Shown: positions 16,688 to 25,587, counted from the first letter of the stretch. The stretch is 64,000 nt of DNA from Phaeodactylibacter sp. (GCF_022763345.1 NZ_JALEGS010000053.1:52630-116629), one strand, 5' to 3'. The notes: generated from the sequence alone by a model not told the origin. A program made the numbers and translations.

Positions 16688-18094
16688 ATGGGCAGGAGAA
16701 AAAAGCCAAAAGTATATACCGATGTCCGCTTTACGGGCATAGCTGATAAAGGCCGGGCGGTAGGCAGAGATGCTGAGGGAAAAGTCATTTTTGCAGACGG
16801 GGTGGCACCGGGCGATGTAGCCGATGTACTCGTCAAGCGCAAAAAGAAAGGCGTGCTTATGGGCACAGCTCAGGAAATAAAGTCTTACTCACCAGACCGG
16901 GTAGAGCCGGTTTGTGAGCATTTCTGGCTCTGCGGAGGCTGTAAGTGGCAGCACCTGAGCTACGAGGTACAGGCGCGCGAAAAGGAAAAAGTGGTACGCG
17001 ATACCCTTAGCCGGATTGGAAAAGTGGAAGTCGAAGAGTTCCTGCCCATCCGTGCAGCAGAGCAGACCACTTTTTACCGCAATAAGCTTGAGTTCTCCTT
17101 TTCCAACAAACGCTGGCTAACCCGGGAGGAGATCGAGTCTGGCATCACCAATAAAGCTGATGTGCTGGGCTTCCACCGGTCCGGCGCTTTCGATAAGGTC
17201 ATTGATATTGAGAAATGCTGGCTGCAGCCCGACCCTTCCAACGACCTCCGCAACGGTATTAAGGCAATTGCCCTGGAGCAGGGCCTGACCTTCCACGATG
17301 CCCGGGAGCATGAAGGCTTCATGCGGCAGGTGATGTTCCGCATTACCACACAGGGGGAAATCCTCGTGCTCTTCAGCTTCCACAAAGAGGAGCCTAAAAA
17401 GTATCAACCATTCATGGATGCCGTGATGGAGCGCTTTCCTCAAATCACAACGGTCTGCTACTGCATTAACACCAAGGTCAATGACTTCCTGTACGATCTC
17501 GATATGCATACCTATGCCGGAAAAGGTTATGTGGAAGAAAAACTGGGCGACGTCCGCTTTAAAGTAGGCCCCAAGTCCTTTTTTCAAACCAATACCTATC
17601 AGGCCAAAGTGCTTTATGATACGGTAGTGGAATTTGCCAGCCTGAAGGGCACGGAAAACGTCTATGACCTCTACACCGGTATTGGCAGTATTGCACTGTA
17701 TGTGGCTCAGGCCTGCAAACAAGTGGTTGGGATTGAGGAAATTCCGGAAGCCATCGCGGATGCGGAAGTCAATGCCCGCCTCAACGATATTGAGAATGCG
17801 GTGTTTTACGCAGGGGATGTTAAGGACATACTGACCGCTGACTTTGCTGAACGGCATGGGAAGCCCGACCTGCTCATTACCGACCCGCCCCGTGCTGGCA
17901 TGCATGCCAAGGTGGTAGATATGCTGCTGGAGCTCGCTGCCCCGCGCATGGTATACGTGAGTTGCAATCCGGCCACACAGGCCCGCGATTTACAATTGCT
18001 GAGCGAGAAGTACCGGGTCGTTAAAGCAAGGCCGGTTGATATGTTCCCCCACACCCATCATATTGAAAATGTAGCTCTGCTGGAGCTGCGTTAA
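16688..18094 (+). CDS. rlmD: 23S rRNA (uracil-C5)-methyltransferase, RlmD family
   Basis: 468 residues. N-terminal TRAM domain (about 8-65), then an iron-sulfur motif CEHFWLCGGCKWQH (C-x5-C-x2-C), then an SAM-dependent domain with YDLYTGIGSIALYVA, TDPPRAGMH and the catalytic Cys in YVSCNPATQARDL. These match RumA/RlmD, which methylates U1939 of 23S rRNA. TrmA lacks the cluster, and RlmCD in Firmicutes differs in its TRAM spacing; the exact uridine is inferred. ATG 16688 is chosen since the in-frame TTG 16667 overlaps the -7 box. First gene of a run continuing to rmlA. Confidence 0.9.
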   Translation: MGRRKKPKVYTDVRFTGIADKGRAVGRDAEGKVIFADGVAPGDVADVLVKRKKKGVLMGTAQEIKSYSPDRVEPVCEHFWLCGGCKWQHLSYEVQAREKEKVVRDTLSRIGKVEVEEFLPIRAAEQTTFYRNKLEFSFSNKRWLTREEIESGITNKADVLGFHRSGAFDKVIDIEKCWLQPDPSNDLRNGIKAIALEQGLTFHDAREHEGFMRQVMFRITTQGEILVLFSFHKEEPKKYQPFMDAVMERFPQITTVCYCINTKVNDFLYDLDMHTYAGKGYVEEKLGDVRFKVGPKSFFQTNTYQAKVLYDTVVEFASLKGTENVYDLYTGIGSIALYVAQACKQVVGIEEIPEAIADAEVNARLNDIENAVFYAGDVKDILTADFAERHGKPDLLITDPPRAGMHAKVVDMLLELAAPRMVYVSCNPATQARDLQLLSEKYRVVKARPVDMFPHTHHIENVALLELR

Positions 18095-18105
18095 TTAGTG
18101 TTGTT

Positions 18106-18465
18106 ATGAACAAGGAATTTATACACGCCAAAATAGAGCGCCTGGAAACGGAGCTCAAGCCTTACCTTCCTATCATTTCCAAGGCTGCGGATACCATTCT
18201 TGACCAGGACGTATCCTCCTACCCTATATTCATCATTCACCAGATGGACGCAGTGGATATTGGCATTGCCCTGCTGAGCCACGAAGCCAAGGATGGCCCT
18301 GAATGGTCGGTGCACGCCAGTACCCTTGAGGAGCTGGCCACCAAAAAGGTCATTGAGATGAATAAAGTGGATAACTTCCGGGAAGTTTACAAAGACCCAA
18401 GAGAAAACCTTTGCCTTTTTGTCCTTAGCGATTTGGGTGCTAACTTTATGTTTATTTCCCGCTAA
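18106..18465 (+). CDS. Conserved-looking hypothetical protein, 119 residues
   Basis: Starts 11 bases after rlmD and ends 10 bases before the hybrid kinase, so it is part of the transcript. No known domain recognised. The predicted fold alternates helices and strands: an amphipathic helix at 3-20 (EFIHAKIERLETELKPYL), strands YPIFIIHQ and VDIGIALLS, a helix STLEELATKKVIEM and a final strand pair LCLFVLSDLGANFMFI. No signal peptide; likely cytoplasmic. Hydrophobic and charged pattern and spacing support a real gene. Confidence 0.75.
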   Translation: MNKEFIHAKIERLETELKPYLPIISKAADTILDQDVSSYPIFIIHQMDAVDIGIALLSHEAKDGPEWSVHASTLEELATKKVIEMNKVDNFREVYKDPRENLCLFVLSDLGANFMFISR

Positions 18466-18475
18466 TCAATTAGAT

Positions 18476-20413
18476 ATGGACGGCAGCGCCAAAATCGAGA
18501 AGACACATCAGATCCTGTTGATTGAAGATGATCCGGTTTTTGCGCGCCTGGTGCAGGTCTACCTTTCAGATGTAGAGCTTCTCAACTGCACCATCACCCA
18601 TGTTAGCAATTTGGCAGACGGTATCGCTGAGCTTAAGCAACACCCCAATAACTATGCAGCGGTTCTTCTCGACCTGAGCCTGCCAGACAGCCGTGGGTTC
18701 ACTACCCTTGAGACTTTGTTGTACCAGTTTCCCAAGCTGAACGTCATCGTCATGACCGGGCAAAATGACAAATCTCTTGGTGTGGAGGCGGTCAAAGCCG
18801 GGGCTCAGGACTTTCTGGTGAAAGGAGAATTCAATGAAGACGGGCTGGCCAAGTCACTGCGCTTTTCTATAGAACGAAGCAGCATCCTCAACCGCCTGGA
18901 GGAGACCCAGCAGATGGCAAGGATCGGTCATTGGGAGTGCAGCCCAAGTGAGCATTACTTCTCTGGGTCAGAAGAGTTATACCGGATTTTTTGCCGGCCG
19001 TTCCACTATAAAATCACCTGCGGAGATATCCTGAAAAAGGAAGGGATGTTCTCTATTTTCCTGAAGTTGCAAGACCAGGCACTGGCGGATAAAAAAGCCC
19101 AAATTGATACCTGGATCCGCCCTGAAAACGGCAGTCCTCGTTTTGTGACCATGATTTGTACGTCCGCTATGCTTTCCAACGGAGAAGCTTTTTTTAATGG
19201 GATCATACAGGATATCACGGAGCGAAAGCAGGCACAGGAGCTCAAGAAAGAGCGGGATGTGGCAGAGCAGGCCGCCAAGGTCCGTGAACAGTTCATCGCC
19301 AGTATCAGCCACGAAATGCGTACGCCCATGAACGCCATTCTGGGCATGAGCAATCTACTGATTGAGACCCCACTGAATACGGAGCAGTTTGAATACGTAG
19401 ATGCGATCAAGCGGTCTTCAGATTTATTGCTCGGTATTATCAGTGATATTCTGGATATGTCTACCATTCAGAATGACAAAGTGGTCATTGCACGCAAGTC
19501 TTTCAGTCTGGGGGAACTCCTATGCAGCCTGATGAGTGTACTAAGATACAAGGCCCGTGAAAAGCGGTTAAAGTTCGAACTAAATATTGATGCGGATGTG
19601 CCCCAAACGCTGGTAGGAGATGCCCTCCGGCTCAATCAGATCATGTACAACCTGGTTGGGAATGCCATCAAATTCACAGAGAAAGGCGAGGTCGAGCTGC
19701 GGGTTGCCAACCGCGGCCAAGAAGCTGATCGCGTGAAGTTGCTATTCGAAGTCCGGGACACAGGAGTCGGCATCCCAGAGGGGCAGCAGGACAAAATATT
19801 CGAGACTTTCGTGCGTGTACCGGTTGCCGATAAGATATATGAAGGTACCGGACTGGGGCTGAGCATTGCAAAAGAACTGGTGGAGCGGCAGGGCGGACGG
19901 CTTCAGGTAGAAAGTACGCAGGGGAAAGGCTCCCGTTTTTTCTTTGAGCTTTGGCTGGATTATACGAAACAGCCTGCTATGCCCCGAAGAGTAGCTACAA
20001 AGGTGCCGGAAGACCTGTCCTTCAGTTTGCTTATCGTGGAGGATCACAAAATGAATCAAATAGTAGCACAGCGAACCATACAGAAAAAATGGCCTAATGT
20101 GCAGGTTGAGGTCGCTGATAACGGGCGGGTGGCCCTGGACATTCTGGAGTCAAAATCCATTGACCTGGTGCTCATGGATATCCAAATGCCAGTATTGGAT
20201 GGCATCGAAACCCTCAAAATCATACGCAATCAAATGCCTGAGCCTTTGGCCAGCCTGCCGGTCCTGGCTATAACCGCTCATGCGAATATTGCCCAGCAGG
20301 CTCAGTTCCAGCAAATCGGTTTCAATGACCACGTATTCAAGCCCTTCGAACCAGAACAGCTGTTTGCAGCCGTGGAACGCCAGCTTAAGCAAAATCTCCG
20401 AAAAACGAACTAA
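18476..20413 (+). CDS. Hybrid histidine kinase: receiver - PAS - HisKA - HATPase - receiver
   Basis: 645 residues, no transmembrane segment, so a cytoplasmic sensor. Order: receiver 1 (about 10-130, phospho-acceptor D66 in VLLDLSLPD), PAS-like region with C-terminal DITERKQAQELKKERD coiled coil (about 145-265), HisKA with H279 in ASISHEMRTPMNAILGMS, HATPase with N box MYNLVGNAIKFTEKG and G boxes RDTGVGIPEG and GTGLGLSIAKELV, then receiver 2 (about 520-640, D568 in VLMDIQMPVLDG, K in HVFKPFEP). ATG 18476 is used; upstream frame overlaps the previous gene. Hpt and stand-alone receiver genes follow directly. Confidence 0.9.
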   Translation: MDGSAKIEKTHQILLIEDDPVFARLVQVYLSDVELLNCTITHVSNLADGIAELKQHPNNYAAVLLDLSLPDSRGFTTLETLLYQFPKLNVIVMTGQNDKSLGVEAVKAGAQDFLVKGEFNEDGLAKSLRFSIERSSILNRLEETQQMARIGHWECSPSEHYFSGSEELYRIFCRPFHYKITCGDILKKEGMFSIFLKLQDQALADKKAQIDTWIRPENGSPRFVTMICTSAMLSNGEAFFNGIIQDITERKQAQELKKERDVAEQAAKVREQFIASISHEMRTPMNAILGMSNLLIETPLNTEQFEYVDAIKRSSDLLLGIISDILDMSTIQNDKVVIARKSFSLGELLCSLMSVLRYKAREKRLKFELNIDADVPQTLVGDALRLNQIMYNLVGNAIKFTEKGEVELRVANRGQEADRVKLLFEVRDTGVGIPEGQQDKIFETFVRVPVADKIYEGTGLGLSIAKELVERQGGRLQVESTQGKGSRFFFELWLDYTKQPAMPRRVATKVPEDLSFSLLIVEDHKMNQIVAQRTIQKKWPNVQVEVADNGRVALDILESKSIDLVLMDIQMPVLDGIETLKIIRNQMPEPLASLPVLAITAHANIAQQAQFQQIGFNDHVFKPFEPEQLFAAVERQLKQNLRKTN

Positions 20414-20422
20414 AGCCTCAAA

Positions 20423-20773
20423 ATGGCCTACCTATTCCTAAACCTGGACTACCTGGAGCTCATGTCCGGCGGAGATCAAACCGACCGGCGGCGCCTGCTC
20501 GAAATGCTGGAAAAAGACCTGTCAGAATACCCCAAGCTCATGCAGCAGACGCTGGAGGCTGAAGATTGGCAAAAGCTGGAGCGCCAGGCTCATTACTTCA
20601 AGTCTACCCTTCCTTTTACAGGTTACGAAGTGCTGATTCAAACCCATCATTCCGTTTACCAGAACATAAAAGAGGCCGCCAATCTGGCCGACTTACCTAA
20701 ACAGCTGAGCCAGGTAGAGGCATTTTGCCAGGCAGTACAGGCCGAAGTACAGGAGGAGCTGGAGAAAGGTTAA
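20423..20773 (+). CDS. Hpt (histidine phosphotransfer) domain protein
   Basis: 116 residues, all-helical. The candidate phosphorylated residue is H57 in LERQAHYFKSTLPFTG, matching the Hpt pattern AH.LK(G/S). It starts 9 bases after the hybrid kinase gene, so it is the natural carrier of phosphate from receiver 2 to the next receiver. The N-terminal NLDYLELMSGGD is a usual Hpt opening. Motif is a little diverged (Y-F in place of x-L), hence the moderate score. Confidence 0.82.
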   Translation: MAYLFLNLDYLELMSGGDQTDRRRLLEMLEKDLSEYPKLMQQTLEAEDWQKLERQAHYFKSTLPFTGYEVLIQTHHSVYQNIKEAANLADLPKQLSQVEAFCQAVQAEVQEELEKG

Positions 20774-20785
20774 TTTTTGTTTTAC

Positions 20786-20793
20786 TATCTTTG
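20786..20793 (+). promoter_or_regulatory. -7 promoter box before the single-domain receiver gene
   Basis: TATCTTTG fits TAnnTTTG and lies 25 bases before ATG 20819; suggests an extra internal promoter for the receiver and rmlA. No clear -33. Confidence 0.5.
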
Positions 20794-20818
20794 GTTCAGA
20801 CCTACCCAAAATGCTCCT

Positions 20819-21199
20819 ATGAAAGATGTTAAAAAAATCCTCATTTGTGAAGATGAGGAGATCCTGCTTACCGCGCTCAAATTCCGATTGCAAAAACAAG
20901 GGTATGAACTCTTCCTCGCTTCCGATGGGGCAGAAGCCGAAACCTTGCTAAAAAAGGAAAAACCAGATATGCTGGTCACAGATATCGATGTTCCGGTCAA
21001 AAATGGGCTGGAACTGGTCGACTTCATACGGCAGGATCTGGAGTGGGACATCCCCATCGTTATGATTGCCCCGATGGAAGAGGGCGAAGGCATCCTAAAA
21101 GCCAAAATGGCGGGTGCCAATGACTTTGTCACTAAACCTTTCAAGCCGGTAGAGCTGGTTCTGAGAATTCGTTGTATCTTTCAAGCACTTGAGCATTAA
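20819..21199 (+). CDS. Single-domain response regulator (CheY-like)
   Basis: 126 residues: one receiver domain and no output domain. Acidic pocket ICEDEE (10-15), phospho-acceptor D55 in VTDIDVP, conserved K in FVTKPFKP. The usual Thr/Ser signalling residue after beta-4 is replaced (VMIAPMEEG), so the conformational switch may differ from classic CheY. Likely end point or shuttle of the phosphorelay encoded just upstream. ATG 20819 follows the -7 box; earlier in-frame starts do not. Confidence 0.87.
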   Translation: MKDVKKILICEDEEILLTALKFRLQKQGYELFLASDGAEAETLLKKEKPDMLVTDIDVPVKNGLELVDFIRQDLEWDIPIVMIAPMEEGEGILKAKMAGANDFVTKPFKPVELVLRIRCIFQALEH

Positions 21200-21218
21200 A
21201 CAAATGAAAATATAACCC

Positions 21219-22091
21219 ATGAAAGGAATTATTCTGGCGGGCGGCCTTGGCACAAGGTTGTACCCGCTCACCATGGCTGTCAGTAAGCAGCTGATGCCGG
21301 TTTATGACAAACCGATGATCTACTATCCGCTATCGACCCTGATGTCGGCGGGGATCAAAGACATTCTCATTATTTCCACGCCTCAGGATTTGCCCAATTT
21401 TCAAAAATTGCTTGGTGATGGCAGCGAACTGGGGTGCAACTTCTCCTACGTCCCACAGCACGAGCCCAACGGTCTGGCACAGGCTTTCGTCCTGGGCGAA
21501 TCTTTCATTGATGGCGACCCGGCTGCGCTGATCCTGGGGGATAATATTTTCTACGGTGCCGGGCTGGAAGAACTGCTTCGTAAGAGCAATGACCCTACAG
21601 GCGGGGTGGTTTTCGCCTATTGGGTAGCTGACCCTGAGCGCTATGGTGTGGTCGAGTTTGATGAGAACGGCGTTGCCATTTCCATCGAGGAAAAGCCAGC
21701 AAAGCCTAAATCCAACTATGCCGTCCCTGGTCTTTATTTCTACGATAATCAGGTGGTAGACATCGCTAAAAACCTGGAACCGAGTGCCCGGGGCGAGTAC
21801 GAAATCACCGATGTCAACAAGCATTACCTGAGCAAAGGGGAGCTTCAGGTGGGTGTACTTGGCCGCGGTGTGGCGTGGCTGGATACCGGTACCCATAAGT
21901 CGCTCATGCAGGCCGGGCAGTTCATTGAGGTCATAGAAGACCGGCAGGGGCTGAAGATTGGTTGTATTGAAGAAGTAGCCTTTGAGCGTGGCTTTATTGA
22001 TGCCGAACAGCTCGAGCGCCTGGGGCATAAATACCTCAAGAGTGGTTACGGTGAGTACCTGCTCAATCTGCTGAAGCAGCAGGAAGGGTAG
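21219..22091 (+). CDS. rmlA: Glucose-1-phosphate thymidylyltransferase
   Basis: Makes dTDP-glucose from glucose-1-phosphate and dTTP, the first step to dTDP-rhamnose and other deoxysugars for surface polysaccharide. 290 residues, the normal short RmlA form. Motifs: GIILAGGLGTRLYPLT, SKQLMPVYDKPMIYYPL, GDNIFYG, IEEKPAKPKSNYAVPGLYFYD, EYEITDVN and WLDTGTH. The partners rmlB, C and D are not adjacent. It starts 19 bases after the receiver gene. Its last 29 bases overlap the end of the convergent glycosyltransferase gene. Confidence 0.96.
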   Translation: MKGIILAGGLGTRLYPLTMAVSKQLMPVYDKPMIYYPLSTLMSAGIKDILIISTPQDLPNFQKLLGDGSELGCNFSYVPQHEPNGLAQAFVLGESFIDGDPAALILGDNIFYGAGLEELLRKSNDPTGGVVFAYWVADPERYGVVEFDENGVAISIEEKPAKPKSNYAVPGLYFYDNQVVDIAKNLEPSARGEYEITDVNKHYLSKGELQVGVLGRGVAWLDTGTHKSLMQAGQFIEVIEDRQGLKIGCIEEVAFERGFIDAEQLERLGHKYLKSGYGEYLLNLLKQQEG

Positions 22092-23157
22092 CCAAAAAGC
22101 GTTTTAAATTTTGTTGGAGTAATTTTCCGGAGTCTGCTGCCTGTAGGCCTGATGCTGCTTTGGCATCCTCTATGCCCCGGATCAGCTGCAAGGCACTTTG
22201 TGGTTGCACTGCAATCCTGCCTTCACTGCACAGGCGCTGCGCGAGGTACTCCTGTTCGGTTTGCCCGGGCGTAGGGATGCAAAGCACCTTTTTGCGTGCC
22301 AGGCCCCAATCCATGAGGCTGCTGTAACCGGGCCTTCCAATGACCACGGCTGCATGTTGAATAGCTTCCCAAAGGGCTTTTCCCTTTAGATAATTGATGA
22401 TAGTAACCCTTCCTTCCTGCCGGGGAGGCGCCTCCCGCGGTATGCCCCGTACAAGCGTATGCCGGCCCGGTAGTTGAGGGTACTGTGCCAGTAAGGCTTG
22501 CTCAAGGCGGGTGCGTTGTGGTTCTGGGCCGGACAGGACAGCGAGGGTGTCAACATGTACCTCTTGAGAAACTGCTGTAAGTTGCCCGTTAAACCGGGAA
22601 AGCCAACCTATGTAGTGGGTCGGAATATCAGAAAGGGGCGGATGGCTCAGTGCGCCGCTCAGCCCGTTTGCACCCGGCAAATCAGGCACCCAGCATTCTT
22701 GAAAGCGGTAAAGGAAGGACTGGTTGAGCCCGTTGGCTAAGGGTTGCAGCAAAGGCATCGGTACGATCGGGTGAAGCTGATGAGTCAGGAACACCCCCGG
22801 CACCTTACGGGAGAAGCAGCCAAAGCGGTTGTCCGAAATGACCGCATCAATGTGGTGTGTTTTAATGTAGCGCTGTAGTAGTTGATGCTCACACAATGCG
22901 GTGTAGGCTAGTTTGGGGCCCTGCAAGGCCATGTTGGCCACCATACTTTTGCTCCGGTAGTGAATATTGTAAGCTGGCAGCGGCAGATACTGAAGTTCCG
23001 GTCGTTCTGCCCGCAGAAAAGCCCCCGCGTTGCCCGCTGATGCCAGGATAGGCGTTGCCCCGAGTTCCAGCAAGGCATCCGCTACCGGCAGGCTCCGGGC
23101 GGCATGCCCCAGCCCCCAATCCAGGCAGGCGATAAGAACACGGGGGCGGTCAGGCAT
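22063..23157 (-). CDS. Glycosyltransferase-like protein (GT-B fold, MurG/UGT-related)
   Basis: 364 residues from the ATG at 23157 (MPDRPRVLIACLDWGLGHAA). The N-terminal G-x-GHA loop and the C-terminal VVIGRPGYSSLMDWG with PTPGQTEQEYLA are features of GT-B nucleotide-sugar transferases related to MurG and to TIGR00661-type proteins. No membrane segment or signal peptide; a cytoplasmic enzyme. Substrate unknown. The open frame extends 23 codons upstream but that part has no support. Tail-to-tail overlap with rmlA by 29 bases. Confidence 0.8.
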   Translation of the reverse strand: MPDRPRVLIACLDWGLGHAARSLPVADALLELGATPILASAGNAGAFLRAERPELQYLPLPAYNIHYRSKSMVANMALQGPKLAYTALCEHQLLQRYIKTHHIDAVISDNRFGCFSRKVPGVFLTHQLHPIVPMPLLQPLANGLNQSFLYRFQECWVPDLPGANGLSGALSHPPLSDIPTHYIGWLSRFNGQLTAVSQEVHVDTLAVLSGPEPQRTRLEQALLAQYPQLPGRHTLVRGIPREAPPRQEGRVTIINYLKGKALWEAIQHAAVVIGRPGYSSLMDWGLARKKVLCIPTPGQTEQEYLAQRLCSEGRIAVQPQSALQLIRGIEDAKAASGLQAADSGKLLQQNLKRFLATLPAASAD

Positions 23158-23209
23158 GGCGTTACGAAAGATTTTGATTAATTTTCCACAACAACAATAT
23201 CGTAAATCT

Positions 23210-23350
23210 ATGCGCAACACTTTCAAAGCCGGGCTGCTATTTCTAGGTCTTGCTCTTTTATCGGGTTGTAAAGCTTATAACTGCGGCTGTCCGATGAGTA
23301 GTCAGCCCAAAGACAAAACACTGCCTTCCACCCACCAACCTGCCCGATAA
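23210..23350 (+). CDS. Very small lipoprotein, 46 residues
   Basis: Begins MRNTFKAGLLFLGLALLSGC: a full signal peptide with lipobox LSGC (Cys20). The mature part is only 27 residues with a CKAYNCGCP cluster and a tail rich in P, K and S. It starts 52 bases from the divergent glycosyltransferase and its stop is 1 base before the next lipoprotein ATG, so the pair is co-transcribed. Short Cys-containing lipoproteins of this type are frequent in Bacteroidota; function unknown. Confidence 0.75.
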   Translation: MRNTFKAGLLFLGLALLSGCKAYNCGCPMSSQPKDKTLPSTHQPAR

Positions 23351-23351
23351 G

Positions 23352-23855
23352 ATGAAGTACAGTATCTACGCCTTTTTTGCCCTGTTTTTGTTACCCGGTT
23401 GCGTTGAAGAGGCACCAAGGGAAGAAGCTAGCCAGCCTGAAAGCGTCTTACCGGCGGAAGTCACCTGGCTCGATTTAGAGGATGCTTTAAAACAACAACG
23501 CCACCGCCCCAAACCCATATTCATTGATCTGTACACCGATTGGTGCCGCTGGTGCAAAGTCATGGACCAGAAAACCTTTTCTAACCCTAAGGTAGCTGGG
23601 TACCTACAGGAAAACTTCTACCCGGTTAAGTTCAATGCAGAGAAAGCTCCGCCGATCAACATTAATGGAAAAGAGTTTGAGCTGGTGAGTACCGGCCGAA
23701 AATCCCTGCACAGCCTGGCCTATGCGCTCATGAAAGGCGACATCAGCTACCCTTCCTACGTCATCCTGGATGAACGGCAACAGACCATCAGCCGCTTTAA
23801 GGGTTTCCGGGACGCTCAGGATTTTATGGTGGAACTGGAAACCGCACTGCAATGA
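23352..23855 (+). CDS. Thioredoxin-fold lipoprotein
   Basis: 167 residues. Lipoprotein signal ending LLPGC (Cys17). Thioredoxin-like domain from about 45: IFIDLYTDWCRWCKVMDQ carries a C-R-W-C active site, followed by the cis-Pro strand ISYPSYVILDE. Resembles the DUF255/thioredoxin_7 group that acts in periplasmic thiol exchange. Overlaps the next gene by 4 bases (ATGA), so translation is coupled. Confidence 0.88.
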   Translation: MKYSIYAFFALFLLPGCVEEAPREEASQPESVLPAEVTWLDLEDALKQQRHRPKPIFIDLYTDWCRWCKVMDQKTFSNPKVAGYLQENFYPVKFNAEKAPPININGKEFELVSTGRKSLHSLAYALMKGDISYPSYVILDERQQTISRFKGFRDAQDFMVELETALQ

Positions 23856-24994
23856 ACACACCGTTAATTCAGCGACAGACTTCCCTTTCAGCGAATATTG
23901 TGGCTTTCTGCCGTTTTCTCCGGCAAAAGGGGTTTACCATTGGGCCAAGGGAGGAAGCTGATGCACTACGGGCATTGAGTACCCTGGGCGCTTTTGATGC
24001 ACCGGAGCAATTGCAGCTTTGTCTTCGGGCCACCCTGGCGCGCACTTACGCTCAGCTTCGGGTCTTTGATGAATTGTACGCGCAGTACTGGCGGGAGCTG
24101 GACAAGGCTGTGGATTCCAAGCTGAAGCACGCTAAAGAAAAACGCAATCAGAATACCCGCAAGACCGGCACGCCAGGATTGCAGTCGATCAAAAGCTGGC
24201 TGCAAGGCAACACCTCCACGGATGAGACGGAGATGGCAACGTACAGCACGCAGGAAGTACTGAGCCGCAAGGATTTTTCCCTCCTCGCCGAGGAAGAGTT
24301 GAGTGAAATGGCAGCAATGATCCATCGTATTGCCCGCACCCTCGCCCTAAGGGAAAGCCGGCGGCGCAAAGCTTCCAACAAACCGCTTCAGCTGGACCTG
24401 CGCCGCACCCTTCGCCAAAATATGAGGCGTGGAGGGGAGCTTCTGGAACTGACCCACTTCAAACCGGCCCGTCAAAAGAAGCAGATTGTGCTGTTGTGCG
24501 ATGTGAGCAAGTCGATGGATTTGTACAGCCGGTTTCTCTTGCAATTCGTGTATGCCTTTCAGTCTAACTACCGGCGCATAGAGGCTTTTGCATTCAGCAC
24601 CCAATTGTACCGGGTGACGCCTGCCTTGCGGCAGCGTGATTTCAAATCGGCACTGGAGGAGGTAGCCCTTCAGGTCAGCGGTTGGTCCGGGGGGACAAAG
24701 ATCGGCGCCAGCCTTCATCAGTTTTACCGGCAATATGGCAACCGCCTGCTCAACCGGCAGACTGTCGTCATCATCATGAGCGATGGCTGGGATACGGGCG
24801 ATATAGCGCAGCTGGAAAACAGTATGCGCTGCATTCAGCATAAAGCCGCAAAAGTCATTTGGCTCAATCCCCTCGCAGGCAGTGCCCGCTATGAGGCCAA
24901 AACACAGGGTATGCAGGCGGCGATGCCGTACATCGATATTTTTGCGCCCGGGCATAGTGTGGAGAGCTTGCGGCAACTGTACCATCGGCTTTAA
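23852..24994 (+). CDS. VWA domain-containing CoxE-like protein
   Basis: 380 residues. N-terminal helical part (1-200) with many R/K, C-terminal von Willebrand A domain (about 210-380) with MIDAS motif LCDVSKSMD, a T in WSGGTKIG and the second D in VVIIMSDGWDTGD. This architecture matches CoxE/PF05762, which normally works with a MoxR AAA+ ATPase to insert metal or fold oxidoreductases; no MoxR gene is present in the window. Coupled to the thioredoxin-fold lipoprotein by ATGA overlap. Cytoplasmic. Confidence 0.88.
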   Translation: MNTPLIQRQTSLSANIVAFCRFLRQKGFTIGPREEADALRALSTLGAFDAPEQLQLCLRATLARTYAQLRVFDELYAQYWRELDKAVDSKLKHAKEKRNQNTRKTGTPGLQSIKSWLQGNTSTDETEMATYSTQEVLSRKDFSLLAEEELSEMAAMIHRIARTLALRESRRRKASNKPLQLDLRRTLRQNMRRGGELLELTHFKPARQKKQIVLLCDVSKSMDLYSRFLLQFVYAFQSNYRRIEAFAFSTQLYRVTPALRQRDFKSALEEVALQVSGWSGGTKIGASLHQFYRQYGNRLLNRQTVVIIMSDGWDTGDIAQLENSMRCIQHKAAKVIWLNPLAGSARYEAKTQGMQAAMPYIDIFAPGHSVESLRQLYHRL

Positions 24995-25060
24995 GCCGCC
25001 CTTTGAACCTCCATCTGCTGCCTTTGTTGTAATGGCATTGCAAACCAAAATGCATCAAAA

Positions 25061-25525
25061 ATGACAACTTTGAAGGAAGGTGATAAGGCGCCGGATTTCA
25101 CGGGTATTGACCAGAATGAAAATACCATTTCCCTGTCTGATTACAAGGGGAAGAAGCTCATCCTGTTTTTCTACCCTAAGGACAATACGCCCGGCTGTAC
25201 GGCAGAAGCCTGCAATCTGCGTGACAACTTTGAAGGCCTCAAAGCTAAAGGCTACGAGTTGCTTGGTGTGAGCCCCGACAGTGCTAAGAAGCACCAAAAC
25301 TTCATCAAAAAGCACGACCTGCCTTTCCCGCTGCTGGCAGATACAGAGAAGGAAGTACTGAATGCCTACGAAGTATGGGGCGAAAAGCAGTTCATGGGCA
25401 AGACCTACGATGGGGTACACCGCACTACCTTCATTATTGATGAGGAAGGTAAAATTGAGAAGGTTTTCAAAAAAGTGAAGACCAAAGCCCACACCGAGCA
25501 GATTTTGGAGGAAATGGAAGGGTGA
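25061..25525 (+). CDS. bcp: Thioredoxin-dependent peroxiredoxin, BCP/PrxQ type
   Basis: 154 residues. Reduces hydroperoxides. Peroxidatic Cys in the motif DNTPGCTAEACNLRD with the resolving Cys five residues on, as in alpha-helical PrxQ/BCP enzymes; FYPKD precedes it. ATG 25061 gives the standard N-terminus MTTLKEGDKAPDF. Single gene after the VWA gene with a 66-base gap; a strong shared terminator follows. Confidence 0.95.
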   Translation: MTTLKEGDKAPDFTGIDQNENTISLSDYKGKKLILFFYPKDNTPGCTAEACNLRDNFEGLKAKGYELLGVSPDSAKKHQNFIKKHDLPFPLLADTEKEVLNAYEVWGEKQFMGKTYDGVHRTTFIIDEEGKIEKVFKKVKTKAHTEQILEEMEG

Positions 25526-25548
25526 ACCTCCGTGTTTTCCAAAAAAGG

Positions 25549-25587
25549 AAGCCCCTGCATGCATTTGTTGCTTGCAGGGGCTTTGTA
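25549..25587. terminator. Bidirectional terminator between bcp and the PfkB kinase gene
   Basis: Stem AAGCCCCTGCA/TGCAGGGGCTT with a 13-base loop, T-rich on the right and A-rich on the left, so it can serve both convergent genes. Confidence 0.85.
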
